Shown here in pieces: positions 43,736 through 52,725 of a stretch of DNA of 64,000 bases (position 1 is the first letter of the stretch; each line of letters begins with the position of its first letter). Both the position numbers and the translations under genes were made by a program. Below the pieces are notes generated by a model, which saw only the letters and a list, made by a program, of their open reading frames with translations, did not search any database and was not told the DNA's origin. The stretch lies in the NCBI RefSeq assembly GCF_002080415.1, contig NZ_CP020474.1:1302001-1366000 (forward strand), given 5' to 3'. The stretch comes from Roseovarius mucosus. Lineage in GTDB: Bacteria; Pseudomonadota; Alphaproteobacteria; Rhodobacterales; Rhodobacteraceae.

Positions 43736-44416
43736 CTAGTCCGGTTTTCCCGCCTCGTCAGCCTTGTGCGCCTGTTTTTCCTTGGCCGCCTTCTTTTCCT
43801 TCATCGCCACCCACTTGGCCTTGAGCGCGCCTTTGCGGCGGTGCTGATAGGCGGTGATCACCGGCAGGCTGATGTAATAGGCCGCAAGCGCCGTAACGAT
43901 CCCCGGCACAATCCCCCCGATCATATAGGGAAAGAACACATCGTCATAAAAGAGCTTCAGACCGCTCCAATCCGCCTTGTGATCCATGAAGATTGCCAGA
44001 AAGTTGTTCTTCAGGTCATCCCCGGCATCCAGAAACTTTCCCCCGAGCGAGCGGCTGATCTCATCCTCGGCCAAGGTGCTGCGCCCCAGCATCGCGTGCC
44101 CGGTCTGAAGTGACACCACCCCGATGGGCACATATGTGAGCGGATTGCCAAAGAATGTGCCCAACAGGGCCGCCGGAATATTGCCGCGCACAATCCACGC
44201 CAGCGTGGCCGCCACGATGAAATGAAAGCCATAAAACGGAGTAAAGGTCGTGAAGACACCAGCGAAAATACCGCGCGCGATGCGGTCGGGCGGATCGGGC
44301 AAACGGTTCAGGCGATGCCGGACATAGCTGAACGCCCGCCCCCACCCGCCCTTGGGCCAGAGAAACCCGGCAATAACCTTCCACCAGGGGCGTCTGTCAC
44401 GACGTCTGAATACCAC
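43736..44416 (-). CDS. DUF2062 membrane protein
   Basis: A 226-residue inner-membrane protein with a basic N-terminus (MVFRRRDRRPWWK), the DUF2062 segment IARGIFAGVFTTFTPFYGFHF and about three helices. A Lys-rich tail closes the chain. Function is unknown; some relatives occur with lipid or glycosylation genes. It lies 23 bases after rsh and 39 bases before pdxJ. Confidence 0.84.
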   Translation of the reverse strand: MVFRRRDRRPWWKVIAGFLWPKGGWGRAFSYVRHRLNRLPDPPDRIARGIFAGVFTTFTPFYGFHFIVAATLAWIVRGNIPAALLGTFFGNPLTYVPIGVVSLQTGHAMLGRSTLAEDEISRSLGGKFLDAGDDLKNNFLAIFMDHKADWSGLKLFYDDVFFPYMIGGIVPGIVTALAAYYISLPVITAYQHRRKGALKAKWVAMKEKKAAKEKQAHKADEAGKPD

Positions 44417-44439
44417 CTGCGCGGCTCCTCGGGTTGATG

Positions 44440-46566
44440 TCAGCCCGCCCCCACGCGGGACGGATCTCGATAGCGCTCGACAGCGGCGACATCGCTTTCC
44501 GCATCAAGCGCCGAGAGCACACCGTGCAAATGCTCGGCATCGCGCAACTCGACATCAATCAAAAGACGATAGAAATCCGGTTTCCGGTCCACGAATGTCA
44601 GGTCCGAGATATTGGCCTTCTGCTCGCCGATCAAGGTGCAAATCCGCCCCAGAACCCCGGCATCGTTGCCAATGGTCAGATCCAGCGTCACATCATAGGC
44701 CGCCGGATGCGTGCCAGTGTGCCAATGCAGGTCCATCCAACGGTCAGGCTGCTGATCGTATTGCGACAGGGTTTCACAGTCGATGGCATGGATCACCACG
44801 CCCCGCCCGCGATAGGTGATGCCCACGATACGCTCGCCCGGCAACGGCTGACAGCAGCGGGCCCGCTCAAAACTCTGATCCGCGCCCAGACCGATCACCG
44901 CGCGGTCGCGCGTCACCTCATTGCCCGCCTCAGGCATGAGATCCGGGTAAACGGCATGCAACACTTGATGCGCGGTCAACTCGGCACTGCCCAAACGCGC
45001 GCGCACCTCATCGGCATCCCGCAGACGCAGCGTGCGCGCCGCAGCCTCCAAGGCTTTGTCGGTGGCCTTCTTGCCCACATGCTCGAACGCCGAACGCGCC
45101 AATTCCCGCCCCAGCTTGATATAGCGATCACGGTCCAGCTCGCGCAGAGCCCGCCGGATGGCGGCGCGGGCCTTGCCGGTGGTGGCAATATCAAGCCATG
45201 TTGCCTGTGGCGTCTGCCCGTCGGCGGTAATCACCTCGACCGATTGGCCATTCTTGACCCGCGTCCAGAGCGGCACGCGCATCCCGTCCACCTTGGCCCC
45301 GACACAGGCATGACCAATCCGGGTGTGAATGGCATAGGCAAAATCAATCGGCGTGGCCCCACGCGGAAGTTTGATCACATCGCCCTTGGGGGTAAAGCAG
45401 AACACTTGGTCCGCATACATCTCGAGCTTGACCGCTTCGAGAAAATCCTCGTGATCCTCCTCGGCGTCGAACTGCTCGCTGACGCTCGAAATCCACTTGG
45501 CCGGATCGACGGCAAAGGGATTCTCAGACCGCACCCCATCGCGATAGGACCAATGCGCAGCCACGCCGGTTTCGGCCACGTCATGCATGGCCTGCGTGCG
45601 GATCTGCACCTCGACCCGCTTGCCGTCACGCCCCGAAACGGTGGTGTGAATCGACCGATAGCCGTTCGATTTGGGTTGGCTGATATAGTCCTTGAACCGC
45701 CCCGGCACCGCGCGCCAGCGTTGGTGAATAGCCCCAAGCGCACGGTAGCAATCATTTTCAGACCGGGTTATCACGCGAAAGCCGTAAATATCCGACAGCC
45801 GCGAAAACCCCATCTCCTTTTCCTGCATCTTGCGCCAGATCGAATAGGGTTTTTTGGCGCGGCCAAACACATCCGCCTCAATGCCCGCCTTGTCCAATTC
45901 GTGCCGCATGTCGCCGGTGATCCGCTCGACCACATCGCCGGTCTCGCGTTGCAGGGTGATAAAGCGACGGATAATACTGGCACGTGCCTCGGGGTTGAGC
46001 ACGCGAAAGGCCAGATCCTCCAGCTCTTCGCGCATCCATTGCATACCCATGCGCCCCGCCAGCGGACCATAAATATCCATGGTCTCGCGCGCCTTTTGCG
46101 CCTGTTTCTCAGGGCGCATCGCCTTGATGGTGCGCATATTGTGCAGACGGTCGGCCAGCTTGACCAGAATGACCCGCAAATCCTTGGACATCGCCATGAA
46201 CAGCTTGCGAAAGTTCTCGGCCTGCTTGGTTTCGGAGTTCGACAGTTGCAGATTGGTCAACTTGGTGACGCCATCCACCAGATCAGCCACCTCGCGGCCA
46301 AACTTGTCTGACACGATCTGATACGAGGCTTTGGTATCCTCGATCGTGTCATGCAAGAGGGCGGTGATGATTGTCGCATCGTCCAGCCGCTGCTCTGTCA
46401 GGATGGCGGCCACGGCAACGGGATGGGTAAAATAGGGCTCGCCCGAATGGCGAAACTGCCCTTCGTGCATGGCACGGCCAAAATCATAGGCCGCGCGTAT
46501 CAACGCCTCGTCCGTGCGGGGATTATAGTGGCGCACCAGCGTGATCAGGTCGTCAACGGCGATCAT
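44440..46566 (-). CDS. rsh: bifunctional (p)ppGpp synthetase/hydrolase
   Basis: A 708-residue RelA/SpoT homologue and the only one in the window. The N-terminal HD hydrolase domain keeps the HD motif (HDTIEDT). The synthetase domain has RLSDIYGFRVI and the YRSIHTTV region. TGS and ACT domains complete the chain. Alphaproteobacteria typically use one such bifunctional enzyme for the stringent response. It follows rpoZ after 30 bases, a conserved pairing with the RNA-polymerase omega subunit that helps sense ppGpp. Confidence 0.95.
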   Translation of the reverse strand: MIAVDDLITLVRHYNPRTDEALIRAAYDFGRAMHEGQFRHSGEPYFTHPVAVAAILTEQRLDDATIITALLHDTIEDTKASYQIVSDKFGREVADLVDGVTKLTNLQLSNSETKQAENFRKLFMAMSKDLRVILVKLADRLHNMRTIKAMRPEKQAQKARETMDIYGPLAGRMGMQWMREELEDLAFRVLNPEARASIIRRFITLQRETGDVVERITGDMRHELDKAGIEADVFGRAKKPYSIWRKMQEKEMGFSRLSDIYGFRVITRSENDCYRALGAIHQRWRAVPGRFKDYISQPKSNGYRSIHTTVSGRDGKRVEVQIRTQAMHDVAETGVAAHWSYRDGVRSENPFAVDPAKWISSVSEQFDAEEDHEDFLEAVKLEMYADQVFCFTPKGDVIKLPRGATPIDFAYAIHTRIGHACVGAKVDGMRVPLWTRVKNGQSVEVITADGQTPQATWLDIATTGKARAAIRRALRELDRDRYIKLGRELARSAFEHVGKKATDKALEAAARTLRLRDADEVRARLGSAELTAHQVLHAVYPDLMPEAGNEVTRDRAVIGLGADQSFERARCCQPLPGERIVGITYRGRGVVIHAIDCETLSQYDQQPDRWMDLHWHTGTHPAAYDVTLDLTIGNDAGVLGRICTLIGEQKANISDLTFVDRKPDFYRLLIDVELRDAEHLHGVLSALDAESDVAAVERYRDPSRVGAG

Positions 46567-46596
46567 CGGGGTCGCGCCTTGCCGTAGGGGCCGGAG

Positions 46597-46950
46597 TTAC
46601 CCCTGACCCTGTGCTTCCATCAGGGCGCGCAGCAGCTTTTCTTCCGACATGTCGTCGGTGTCAGGCTTGTCCACATCGCCGCCCATCAACAGGGCCATGG
46701 AATCTTCTTCCGGCTCATCGACTTCGATCTGAGTCTGATTCGACTCGATCAGCCGCTCGCGCAGATCATCCGCCGCCTGCGTTTCCTCTGCGATTTCACG
46801 CAGTGCCACAACGGGGTTCTTGTCGTTGTCACGGTCCACCGTCAAAGGCGATCCCGCCGCAATTTCGCGGGCGCGGTGTGCGGCAAGCATCACCAGATCA
46901 AAACGGTTCGGAACCTTGTCAACGCAATCTTCTGTGGTAACGCGGGCCAT
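46597..46950 (-). CDS. rpoZ: RNA polymerase omega subunit
   Basis: A 117-residue omega subunit with the start [21 protein letters not shown] and the conserved AAHRAREI helix. It has the acidic C-terminal tail seen in alphaproteobacteria. Omega aids RNA-polymerase assembly and forms part of a ppGpp site. GGAGG precedes ATG 46950. It is immediately upstream of rsh. Confidence 0.96.
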   Translation of the reverse strand: MARVTTEDCVDKVPNRFDLVMLAAHRAREIAAGSPLTVDRDNDKNPVVALREIAEETQAADDLRERLIESNQTQIEVDEPEEDSMALLMGGDVDKPDTDDMSEEKLLRALMEAQGQG

Positions 46951-47029
46951 CAGACCTCCGGGACGGGTTAGGGCAGATTTCAAGAAGCCTTGTATTTAGG
47001 GTGTCAAACCGGGATTTACAAGCAGAGAA

Positions 47030-47596
47030 TCAAAGCACCTCGACCTCGTCGCGCGCGGCTTGTGGCAGGTCGTCCAGCATCTGTTGCACCGACCGCCCCA
47101 GCACGGGATGCACCCAGTCCGGGGCGACATCCGCAAGCGGCACCAAGACGAAAGCGCGCTCGTGCAGGCGCGGATGCGGCAGGATCAGCTGGTCGGGCGC
47201 GCGGCTTTGCTGCTCATCGGGCGTCAGCCTTTGCCACGCCTCGAACCCCGCAAGATCAGGCAGCACACGCCCCCCCACCGCGATCAGGTCGAGGTCCAGC
47301 GTCCGTTGCCCCCACCGCGTCTCGCGCCTGCGACCAAAGGCCGCCTCAACCCGGTGCAAAAGCGCAAGCAACGCCTCTGGCTCTTGCGCAACACGCAGCA
47401 CCGCCGCCGCATTCACAAAATCCGGACCCGCCCCGGCGGGAAAGGCCGGTGTGCGAAAAAACCGACTCACACCGAGAATTTCGACCCCCTCTTCGCGCAA
47501 TCGCACAAGGGCCTCGGTGAGGGTCGCCTCGGGGCGCGACGCACCGAACGGCAAGTTTCCACCCATCGCGATCAAGCATTGTTGATCCAAAGTCAT
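47030..47596 (-). CDS. folK: HPPK, 2-amino-4-hydroxy-6-hydroxymethyldihydropteridine diphosphokinase
   Basis: A 188-residue folate-pathway enzyme transferring pyrophosphate from ATP to the pterin. The pattern RTLDLDLIAVGG and the following LPHPRLHERAFVLVPLADVAP are diagnostic. No folP is attached. It is divergent from the NYN gene across 146 bases and precedes rpoZ by 79 bases. Confidence 0.94.
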   Translation of the reverse strand: MTLDQQCLIAMGGNLPFGASRPEATLTEALVRLREEGVEILGVSRFFRTPAFPAGAGPDFVNAAAVLRVAQEPEALLALLHRVEAAFGRRRETRWGQRTLDLDLIAVGGRVLPDLAGFEAWQRLTPDEQQSRAPDQLILPHPRLHERAFVLVPLADVAPDWVHPVLGRSVQQMLDDLPQAARDEVEVL

Positions 47597-47742
47597 CGCT
47601 CCCCTATCTTATCCTGACGTAACATGCCCTTGCATGCAGAATTCTAAACCCCTAATTATCGCTGTTACTCTGTCCTGCCTTCACCACTCACACCACTCAC
47701 ACACTCCCAGGCAAGACATGACCATTCGGAAGGACATTTAAG

Positions 47743-48315
47743 ATGTTTTACAAGGACGAGCGTTTAGCCTTGTTCATAGACGGATCGAATCTCTATGCCG
47801 CCGGTAAGGCGCTTGGGTTCGACATCGACTACAAGTTGCTGAGATCCGAGTTCATGCGCCGTGGCAAGTTGCTGCGCGCTTTTTACTATACTGCACTGTT
47901 GGAAAATGACGAGTATTCACCGATCCGCCCTTTGGTCGATTGGTTGCATTACAATGGCTACTCCATGGTCACGAAACCGGCCAAGGAATACACTGACAGC
48001 CAAGGCCGTCGCAAGGTCAAGGGCAACATGGATATCGAGCTGACGGTGGATGCGATGGAACTCGCACCGCGTGTTGATCATGTTGTGCTGTTCTCCGGCG
48101 ATGGCGATTTCCGACCCTTGGTCGAAAGTCTGCAACGTCAGGGCGTGCGTGTTTCCGTGGTCTCGACCATCCGGAGCCAGCCGCCGATGATCTCGGACGA
48201 TTTGCGCCGCCAAGCGGACAATTTCATCGAATTGGCAGATCTCAAGGATGTTATCGGCCGACCGCCGCGCGACATCCAGAACGACCGCCAAGAGGCCTAT
48301 GCCGAGACCGAGTGA
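47743..48315 (+). CDS. NYN-domain (LabA/DUF88) family protein
   Basis: A 190-residue PIN-like NYN domain. The acidic metal-binding residues are seen in LFIDGSNLY (Asp13, Asn16), KGNMDIELT and FSGDGDF. NYN domains are predicted RNases, and LabA-type members affect RNA turnover or circadian output. GGAAGGA precedes the ATG. A strong terminator hairpin follows. The target RNA is unknown. Confidence 0.88.
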   Translation: MFYKDERLALFIDGSNLYAAGKALGFDIDYKLLRSEFMRRGKLLRAFYYTALLENDEYSPIRPLVDWLHYNGYSMVTKPAKEYTDSQGRRKVKGNMDIELTVDAMELAPRVDHVVLFSGDGDFRPLVESLQRQGVRVSVVSTIRSQPPMISDDLRRQADNFIELADLKDVIGRPPRDIQNDRQEAYAETE

Positions 48316-48340
48316 CCTACCCGTTAGGCACCACATCAGC

Positions 48341-48384
48341 GCCCGGATCACCCCTGCATGAGCATGGGTGATCCGGGCGTTTTT
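48341..48384 (+). terminator. strong intrinsic terminator overlapping the 5' end of the next gene
   Basis: GCCCGGATCACCC (48341-48353) and GGGTGATCCGGGC (48366-48378) form a perfect 13-base stem with a 12-base loop, then GTTTTTG. It ends the NYN transcript. Two in-frame ATGs of the downstream membrane gene lie inside it (48358, 48364), which argues for a start after it, or for attenuation. Confidence 0.88.
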
Positions 48385-48390
48385 GCGCAA

Positions 48391-48810
48391 ATGGCCGGGC
48401 TTTTCGCGGCTGCATTCGGCGCGGCGACCATCCTGCCCTTTCAATCCGAAGTGGTGTTTGTCGGCCTGCAACTGGCGGGCACCCTATCCTTGACCGCGCT
48501 CGTCGTGGTGGCCAGCATCGGCAACACGCTGGGGGCCGTGGTCAACTATGTCATGGGGCGCGGCATCGAGCGGTTTCGTCACCGCCGCTGGTTTCCCGCC
48601 AATGCAGCGCAAATGGCGCGGGCCGAACGCTGGTATGCCCGTTGGGGGGTCTGGACCTTGCTGCTCAGTTGGGCACCTCTGGGCGACGCCTTTACCGTGA
48701 TCGCCGGGGTTCTGCGCACGCCGGTCTGGCTCTTTCTCGTGCTGGTCACGATTGCCAAAACCGGGCGCTATATCGTGTTGGCCTGGATCACGGCACAGGC
48801 GATGGGCTGA
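48391..48810 (+). CDS. YqaA/DedA-like small membrane protein
   Basis: A 139-residue protein of the YqaA (SNARE-associated/VTT-like) family with about three or four helices and the motif LPFQSEVVFVGLQ. The conserved Gly-rich loop ASIGNTLGAVVNYVMGRG and an Arg in AKTGRYIVL are also present. Relatives are membrane proteins of lipid or polyamine homeostasis. The start at 48391 is chosen because the two earlier in-frame ATGs are within the terminator hairpin; its own ribosome site is poor. Confidence 0.75.
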   Translation: MAGLFAAAFGAATILPFQSEVVFVGLQLAGTLSLTALVVVASIGNTLGAVVNYVMGRGIERFRHRRWFPANAAQMARAERWYARWGVWTLLLSWAPLGDAFTVIAGVLRTPVWLFLVLVTIAKTGRYIVLAWITAQAMG

Positions 48811-49137
48811 GGGGGCGGTGACTTTACTGTCGCGTGCAGCAAGAACAGGACCGCGCGGAATGCTTGGCCGGGGACTAGCGAAGCAACAGTCGTGGTTGCC
48901 ACTTTATGCCAGCAAAATCCGTGTGACCCATCAGCGATCCGCGCCCTCTCAAAATCGCTAGGCCGCCAGACGGCCCAGCGATCCGCGCGGCACCTTCGGT
49001 GCTATTCGCGCGGGTCATAGACAAGAGATCCGGCTTGTAATTCCCTACCACCACACCTCCGACGCCGCTATTTCCCACCCCGCCCTTTACGCGCGCGCCC
49101 ACCTGCCTTACCTCTGTCCCCAAGCAGGAGATCCGCG
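48811..49137. other. 327-base intergenic region with two adjacent hairpins
   Basis: No gene is visible. ATCGCTAGGCCG and CGGCCCAGCGAT (48954-48982) pair at 11 of 12 positions. Immediately after, CCGCGCG-GCACC and GGTGC-TATT-CGCGCGG (48983-49013) form a second long stem. CAGCGATCCGCGC is repeated at 48932-48944 and 48976-48988. The area may be a REP-like element, a small RNA or a processed leader of ispH. The remaining 120 bases before ispH are featureless apart from its ribosome site. Confidence 0.5.
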
Positions 49138-50088
49138 ATGACAAAGCCCCCCCTTACCCTCTACCTCGCCGCCCCGCGCGGCTTTTGCGCCGGTGTGGAC
49201 CGCGCCATCAAGATCGTAGAGATGGCGCTCGCGAAATGGGGGGCGCCGGTCTATGTGCGCCACGAGATTGTGCACAATAAATTCGTGGTCGATGACCTGC
49301 GCGCCAAGGGGGCGGTTTTCGTCGAAGAACTGGATGAGTGCCCCACCGACCGGCCGGTGATCTTTTCCGCCCATGGCGTGCCCAAATCCGTCCCGGCAGA
49401 GGCCGCCGCCCGCCAAATGCTCTATGTCGATGCCACCTGCCCGCTGGTCAGCAAAGTACATATCGAGGCGGAACGCCACCATGACAACGGGCTGCAAATC
49501 GTGATGATCGGCCACGCGGGCCATCCCGAAACCGTGGGCACCATGGGGCAATTGCCGACAGGCGAAGTGCTCTTGGTCGAAACCCCCACCGATGTGGCCA
49601 CGCTCGACGTCCGCGATCCTGCCCGCCTCGCCTTTGTCACCCAAACCACCCTTTCGGTCGACGATACCGCCGAGGTGGTTGCCGCCCTTCAGGCCCGGTT
49701 TCCGGCCATTGTCGGCCCGCACAAAGAAGACATCTGCTACGCCACCACCAACCGCCAAGAGGCGGTCAAGGCCATGGCCGAAAAGGCCGAAGCCATGCTC
49801 GTCGTGGGTGCCCCCAATTCGTCAAACTCCAAACGTCTGGTCGAGGTCGGCGCGCGCGCGGGCTGCGCCTATTCCCAGCTTGTGCAACGCGCCACCGACA
49901 TCGACTGGCGGGCGTTGGGCGGTATCCGCAGTATCGGCATCACCGCCGGGGCCTCTGCCCCCGAAGTGCTGGTGAACGAGGTCATCGACGCCTTCCGCGC
50001 GCGCTATGACGTGACCGTCGAACAGGTGGAAACCGCCCAGGAAAACGTCGAATTCAAGGTGCCACGGGTGCTGCGCGTGCCGGCCTGA
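49138..50088 (+). CDS. ispH: 4-hydroxy-3-methylbut-2-enyl diphosphate reductase
   Basis: A 316-residue iron-sulfur enzyme, the last step of the non-mevalonate isoprenoid pathway giving IPP and DMAPP. The three cluster cysteines are Cys17 (RGFCAGV), Cys101 (DATCPLV) and Cys200 (ICYATTNRQ). Substrate-binding residues appear in HGVPKS and [17 protein letters not shown] precedes the ATG. Length equals the E. coli enzyme. Confidence 0.97.
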   Translation: MTKPPLTLYLAAPRGFCAGVDRAIKIVEMALAKWGAPVYVRHEIVHNKFVVDDLRAKGAVFVEELDECPTDRPVIFSAHGVPKSVPAEAAARQMLYVDATCPLVSKVHIEAERHHDNGLQIVMIGHAGHPETVGTMGQLPTGEVLLVETPTDVATLDVRDPARLAFVTQTTLSVDDTAEVVAALQARFPAIVGPHKEDICYATTNRQEAVKAMAEKAEAMLVVGAPNSSNSKRLVEVGARAGCAYSQLVQRATDIDWRALGGIRSIGITAGASAPEVLVNEVIDAFRARYDVTVEQVETAQENVEFKVPRVLRVPA

Positions 50089-50177
50089 TGCGGGCTGGCA
50101 GGAAAGCTGCCGAATACCCACAGCTCCCGCCGCATGCATAGAAATTGAACCGGCCCGGTGCCTGTTAAATTATTGAT

Positions 50178-50218
50178 ATCGTGTCTCGGTGACTTATCTC
50201 ACCGGCAGGACACACGAT
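50178..50218 (+). other. leader or terminator hairpin between ispH and a small membrane gene
   Basis: ATCGTGT (50178-50184) pairs with ACACGAT (50212-50218) and, inside it, CGGTGA (50187-50192) with TCACCG (50199-50204). A smaller stem CCGCC-AAC-GGCGG follows at 50318-50330. The gap of 272 bases is otherwise empty. Confidence 0.45.
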
Positions 50219-50360
50219 AAATCCACAGCCTTCCCGCGCTTTATGAAACCAGCCGCCTGTGCAGGCATCTTGCGCTCACGGGAGTCGGCGGGAACGGGTT
50301 TGTCGACTTAGACCACGCCGCCAACGGCGGAAAACCGAAACCGAGACACAGGAAACGCGC

Positions 50361-50600
50361 ATGACCACGAACTCTTATATGACTTGGGCCATTCTGGGGG
50401 CCGCCGGTGGCGCTGGATTCGGCCTTTTTGCAGCACCGCTCCTCTACATCCTGATCAATCTGTCCTCAGATGGCATCTCATTTGGCGAAACCGCACGCTT
50501 TGCTATCGCCAACGGGATCACTTGGGGTGTCCTTGGCGTTTTTGCAGGTATCTTCTTTTGGGTGGTCAACAGGGTGCAAAATCCGCCCACAGAGGAGTGA
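50361..50600 (+). CDS. small two-helix membrane protein
   Basis: A 79-residue hypothetical protein with two hydrophobic segments (about 8-31 and 49-70) and a short polar tail. It is Gly/Ala-rich in the first helix. ATG 50361 follows CAGGAAA at a suitable distance. No family is recognised. It converges on the MBL-fold gene. Confidence 0.5.
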   Translation: MTTNSYMTWAILGAAGGAGFGLFAAPLLYILINLSSDGISFGETARFAIANGITWGVLGVFAGIFFWVVNRVQNPPTEE

Positions 50601-50663
50601 TCTTGATCGCCTGACTGCGCAGCAAAAGATCCTGCCACCGTCTGCTACCGCCCGACCGGCCCG

Positions 50664-51476
50664 TCACTCGTTATCCCGCAGCCACGCAGGCCGCAGCACC
50701 ACGATGGTAGGCCGGTCTGGCAGGCTGCGCAAAGAGACCTCAATCTCGCTCACACCGGGGCGGGAAATGGCAAATTCGCCTTCCATCCCCGCCAGAAACC
50801 GCTCCAGCGTGCTATCGCCAAACCAGTGCATCGGCAGCACGATCGACGCCTTCACCCGCCTGAGCACGTTCATCATATTCTCGATATTCATGGTAAACCC
50901 GCCATCAACGGGGGCCATCACCACATCCATCCGGCCAAGAGCGGCATATTGATCGTCCGACGGCTCGTGATGCAAATGCCCCAGATGGGCGATGCACAGC
51001 CCCTCAGCCTCAAAGACGAAAATCGAATTGCCATTCTGCTCCACCCCGCCGCCCGACCGGATATCGGTGGGCACATTGCGCACCACCAGCCCGCCCAGAT
51101 CAAGGTGATGATCGGCCCCCACGCCATATTCCCCCCAACCGCGCAGCACATGCGGGATTGCCGGATCGGGAAAGGCGGTCCAATGCGTCTCATGCGCGTG
51201 GTTCATCGTGACAACATCGGGGATCAGATTGGCGCTGCCGATAAAGCCGGTGAAATCTGTCACGGCATTGTATCCGCCCGCCTGAATGAGAAAGGACGCA
51301 TGCGCGATATAGCGCAGCCGCACGGTATACTCGGGCAGCGGTGCGCGAAAACTGGCCCGGTGCAGGTATTCCATCCCCGGCGTCGCATCGGCAAGCGCAA
51401 TACAATGGCTTGGCCTACGATCCTGCGCGGTGGCAGGCGCGGCCAGCATCAAAACGAACAAGACAAGTCGGATCAT
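50664..51476 (-). CDS. exported MBL-fold protein with altered metal motif
   Basis: A 270-residue protein with a signal peptide (MIRLVLFVLMLAAPATA) and a metallo-beta-lactamase/UlaG-like fold. The strand motif HASFLIQAGG and the final LPMHW are typical. The usual HxHxDH is HAHETH (Asp replaced by Thr) and the usual HxGD is HLGH (Asp replaced by His). Metal binding is therefore doubtful or changed. GGAGG precedes ATG 51476. Function is unknown. Confidence 0.78.
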   Translation of the reverse strand: MIRLVLFVLMLAAPATAQDRRPSHCIALADATPGMEYLHRASFRAPLPEYTVRLRYIAHASFLIQAGGYNAVTDFTGFIGSANLIPDVVTMNHAHETHWTAFPDPAIPHVLRGWGEYGVGADHHLDLGGLVVRNVPTDIRSGGGVEQNGNSIFVFEAEGLCIAHLGHLHHEPSDDQYAALGRMDVVMAPVDGGFTMNIENMMNVLRRVKASIVLPMHWFGDSTLERFLAGMEGEFAISRPGVSEIEVSLRSLPDRPTIVVLRPAWLRDNE

Positions 51477-51555
51477 CAGCAGCCCTCCTCTTGGTCTTGA
51501 GCAAAATAGCACGGTTTGCCGCGACGTCACCTTGCAGAACCAGAGCGAAAGCCCC

Positions 51556-52725
51556 TTAGCTGCCCTTGACCAGCGGCACGATGGCCGGATCGGTTTCGGG
51601 GGCCAGTTCCTCGAAATCGAAGTTATCCAGCCGTCGCGCCCGCCGTCCCGCCTTGTCTGCCGAAATCCGGATTTCCGCCACATCCTTGGCCGCCAGAGTG
51701 AAATGCCGGTCCAGGTTTTCAACCCGTGCGCCCAACCGCTCCACATCCGCGAACAAAAGGCCTAGTTCCCGCCGGATTGCCCCCGCCTGCTCGCGCATGC
51801 GCGCATCCTTGAGGATTGCGCGCATGGTGTTGAGCGTGGCCATGCAGGTTGTGGGTGACACGATCCAAACCCGCGCGGCAAAGCCATCGCGCACCACCTC
51901 GGGGAAATTGGCGTGCAACTCGGCATAGACCGCCTCAGAGGGCAGGAACATCAGCGCGCCATCGGCGGTCTCGCCCTCAAGGATGTATTTCTCGGAAATA
52001 TCCTTGATATGCTTGCGCACCGCCGTGCGCATACCCCGCGCCGCCTCGGCCAATTCCCCGTCTGTCTTGGCCCGGCGCAGCGCCTCATAGGCCTCCAACG
52101 GGAATTTACTGTCAATGCAAATTGGCCCCGGTGGATTGGGCAGATGAATAAGACAATCCGCCCGCCGCCCGTTCGACAGCGTCGCTTGCAACGTGTAACT
52201 GTCCGACGGCAGCGCCTTGGTGACAATATCCGTCAGCTGGATTTCCCCAAACGCCCCCCGCGTCTGCTTGTTTGACAGGATATCCTGCAACGACAGCACA
52301 TCACCCGACAGCTTGGTGATATTGTCCTGCGCCTTGTCGATGGCTTGCAGGCGCTGCTGCAATTCCCCAAGCGATTGCGCCGTGCGCCGCGAGGTGCCTT
52401 GCAGGTTCTCGGTCATGGCATGGCTTACCTGCGCCAACCGCTTTTCCATCAGTTGCAACAGATGCGATTGCGCCGCCGCCTGCGCCTCGGACACATGGTT
52501 TAGGCCACCGGCAAGCTGATGCTGCCCATCCGACAGCCCCTGCACCCGCTGCCCCAATTGCCCCATCTGATAGGCGAGCGGCTCTGCCAGCCGCGCCGAC
52601 CGATTGGCGGCGCGCAGCGCAAGGATGAGCAGCAGAAGGATCAGCAGCAACACCGCCGCGCCGATCACCACTGCCAGAACGGCGGGATCGTCAAACGCAT
52701 AGGTCTGACCGCCAATCTGGATCAT
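51556..52725 (-). CDS. rmuC: DNA recombination protein RmuC
   Basis: A 389-residue protein with an N-terminal membrane helix (about 14-36), a long coiled coil (about 45-130) and the RmuC nuclease-like domain with [23 protein letters not shown] and [12 protein letters not shown]. RmuC limits inversions at short repeats. It overlaps mutL by four bases (start at 52725), so two genome-stability genes are coupled. Confidence 0.93.
   Translation of the reverse strand: MIQIGGQTYAFDDPAVLAVVIGAAVLLLILLLLILALRAANRSARLAEPLAYQMGQLGQRVQGLSDGQHQLAGGLNHVSEAQAAAQSHLLQLMEKRLAQVSHAMTENLQGTSRRTAQSLGELQQRLQAIDKAQDNITKLSGDVLSLQDILSNKQTRGAFGEIQLTDIVTKALPSDSYTLQATLSNGRRADCLIHLPNPPGPICIDSKFPLEAYEALRRAKTDGELAEAARGMRTAVRKHIKDISEKYILEGETADGALMFLPSEAVYAELHANFPEVVRDGFAARVWIVSPTTCMATLNTMRAILKDARMREQAGAIRRELGLLFADVERLGARVENLDRHFTLAAKDVAEIRISADKAGRRARRLDNFDFEELAPETDPAIVPLVKGS

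Noticed and set aside
44434..46311. A 625-residue plus-strand open frame opposite rsh
   Set aside because: rsh is unambiguous on the minus strand; the opposite reading has no family features.
48983..49013. A tRNA or tRNA fragment in the ispH upstream region
   Set aside because: The hairpin has no T-loop or anticodon arm pattern; only simple stems are present.
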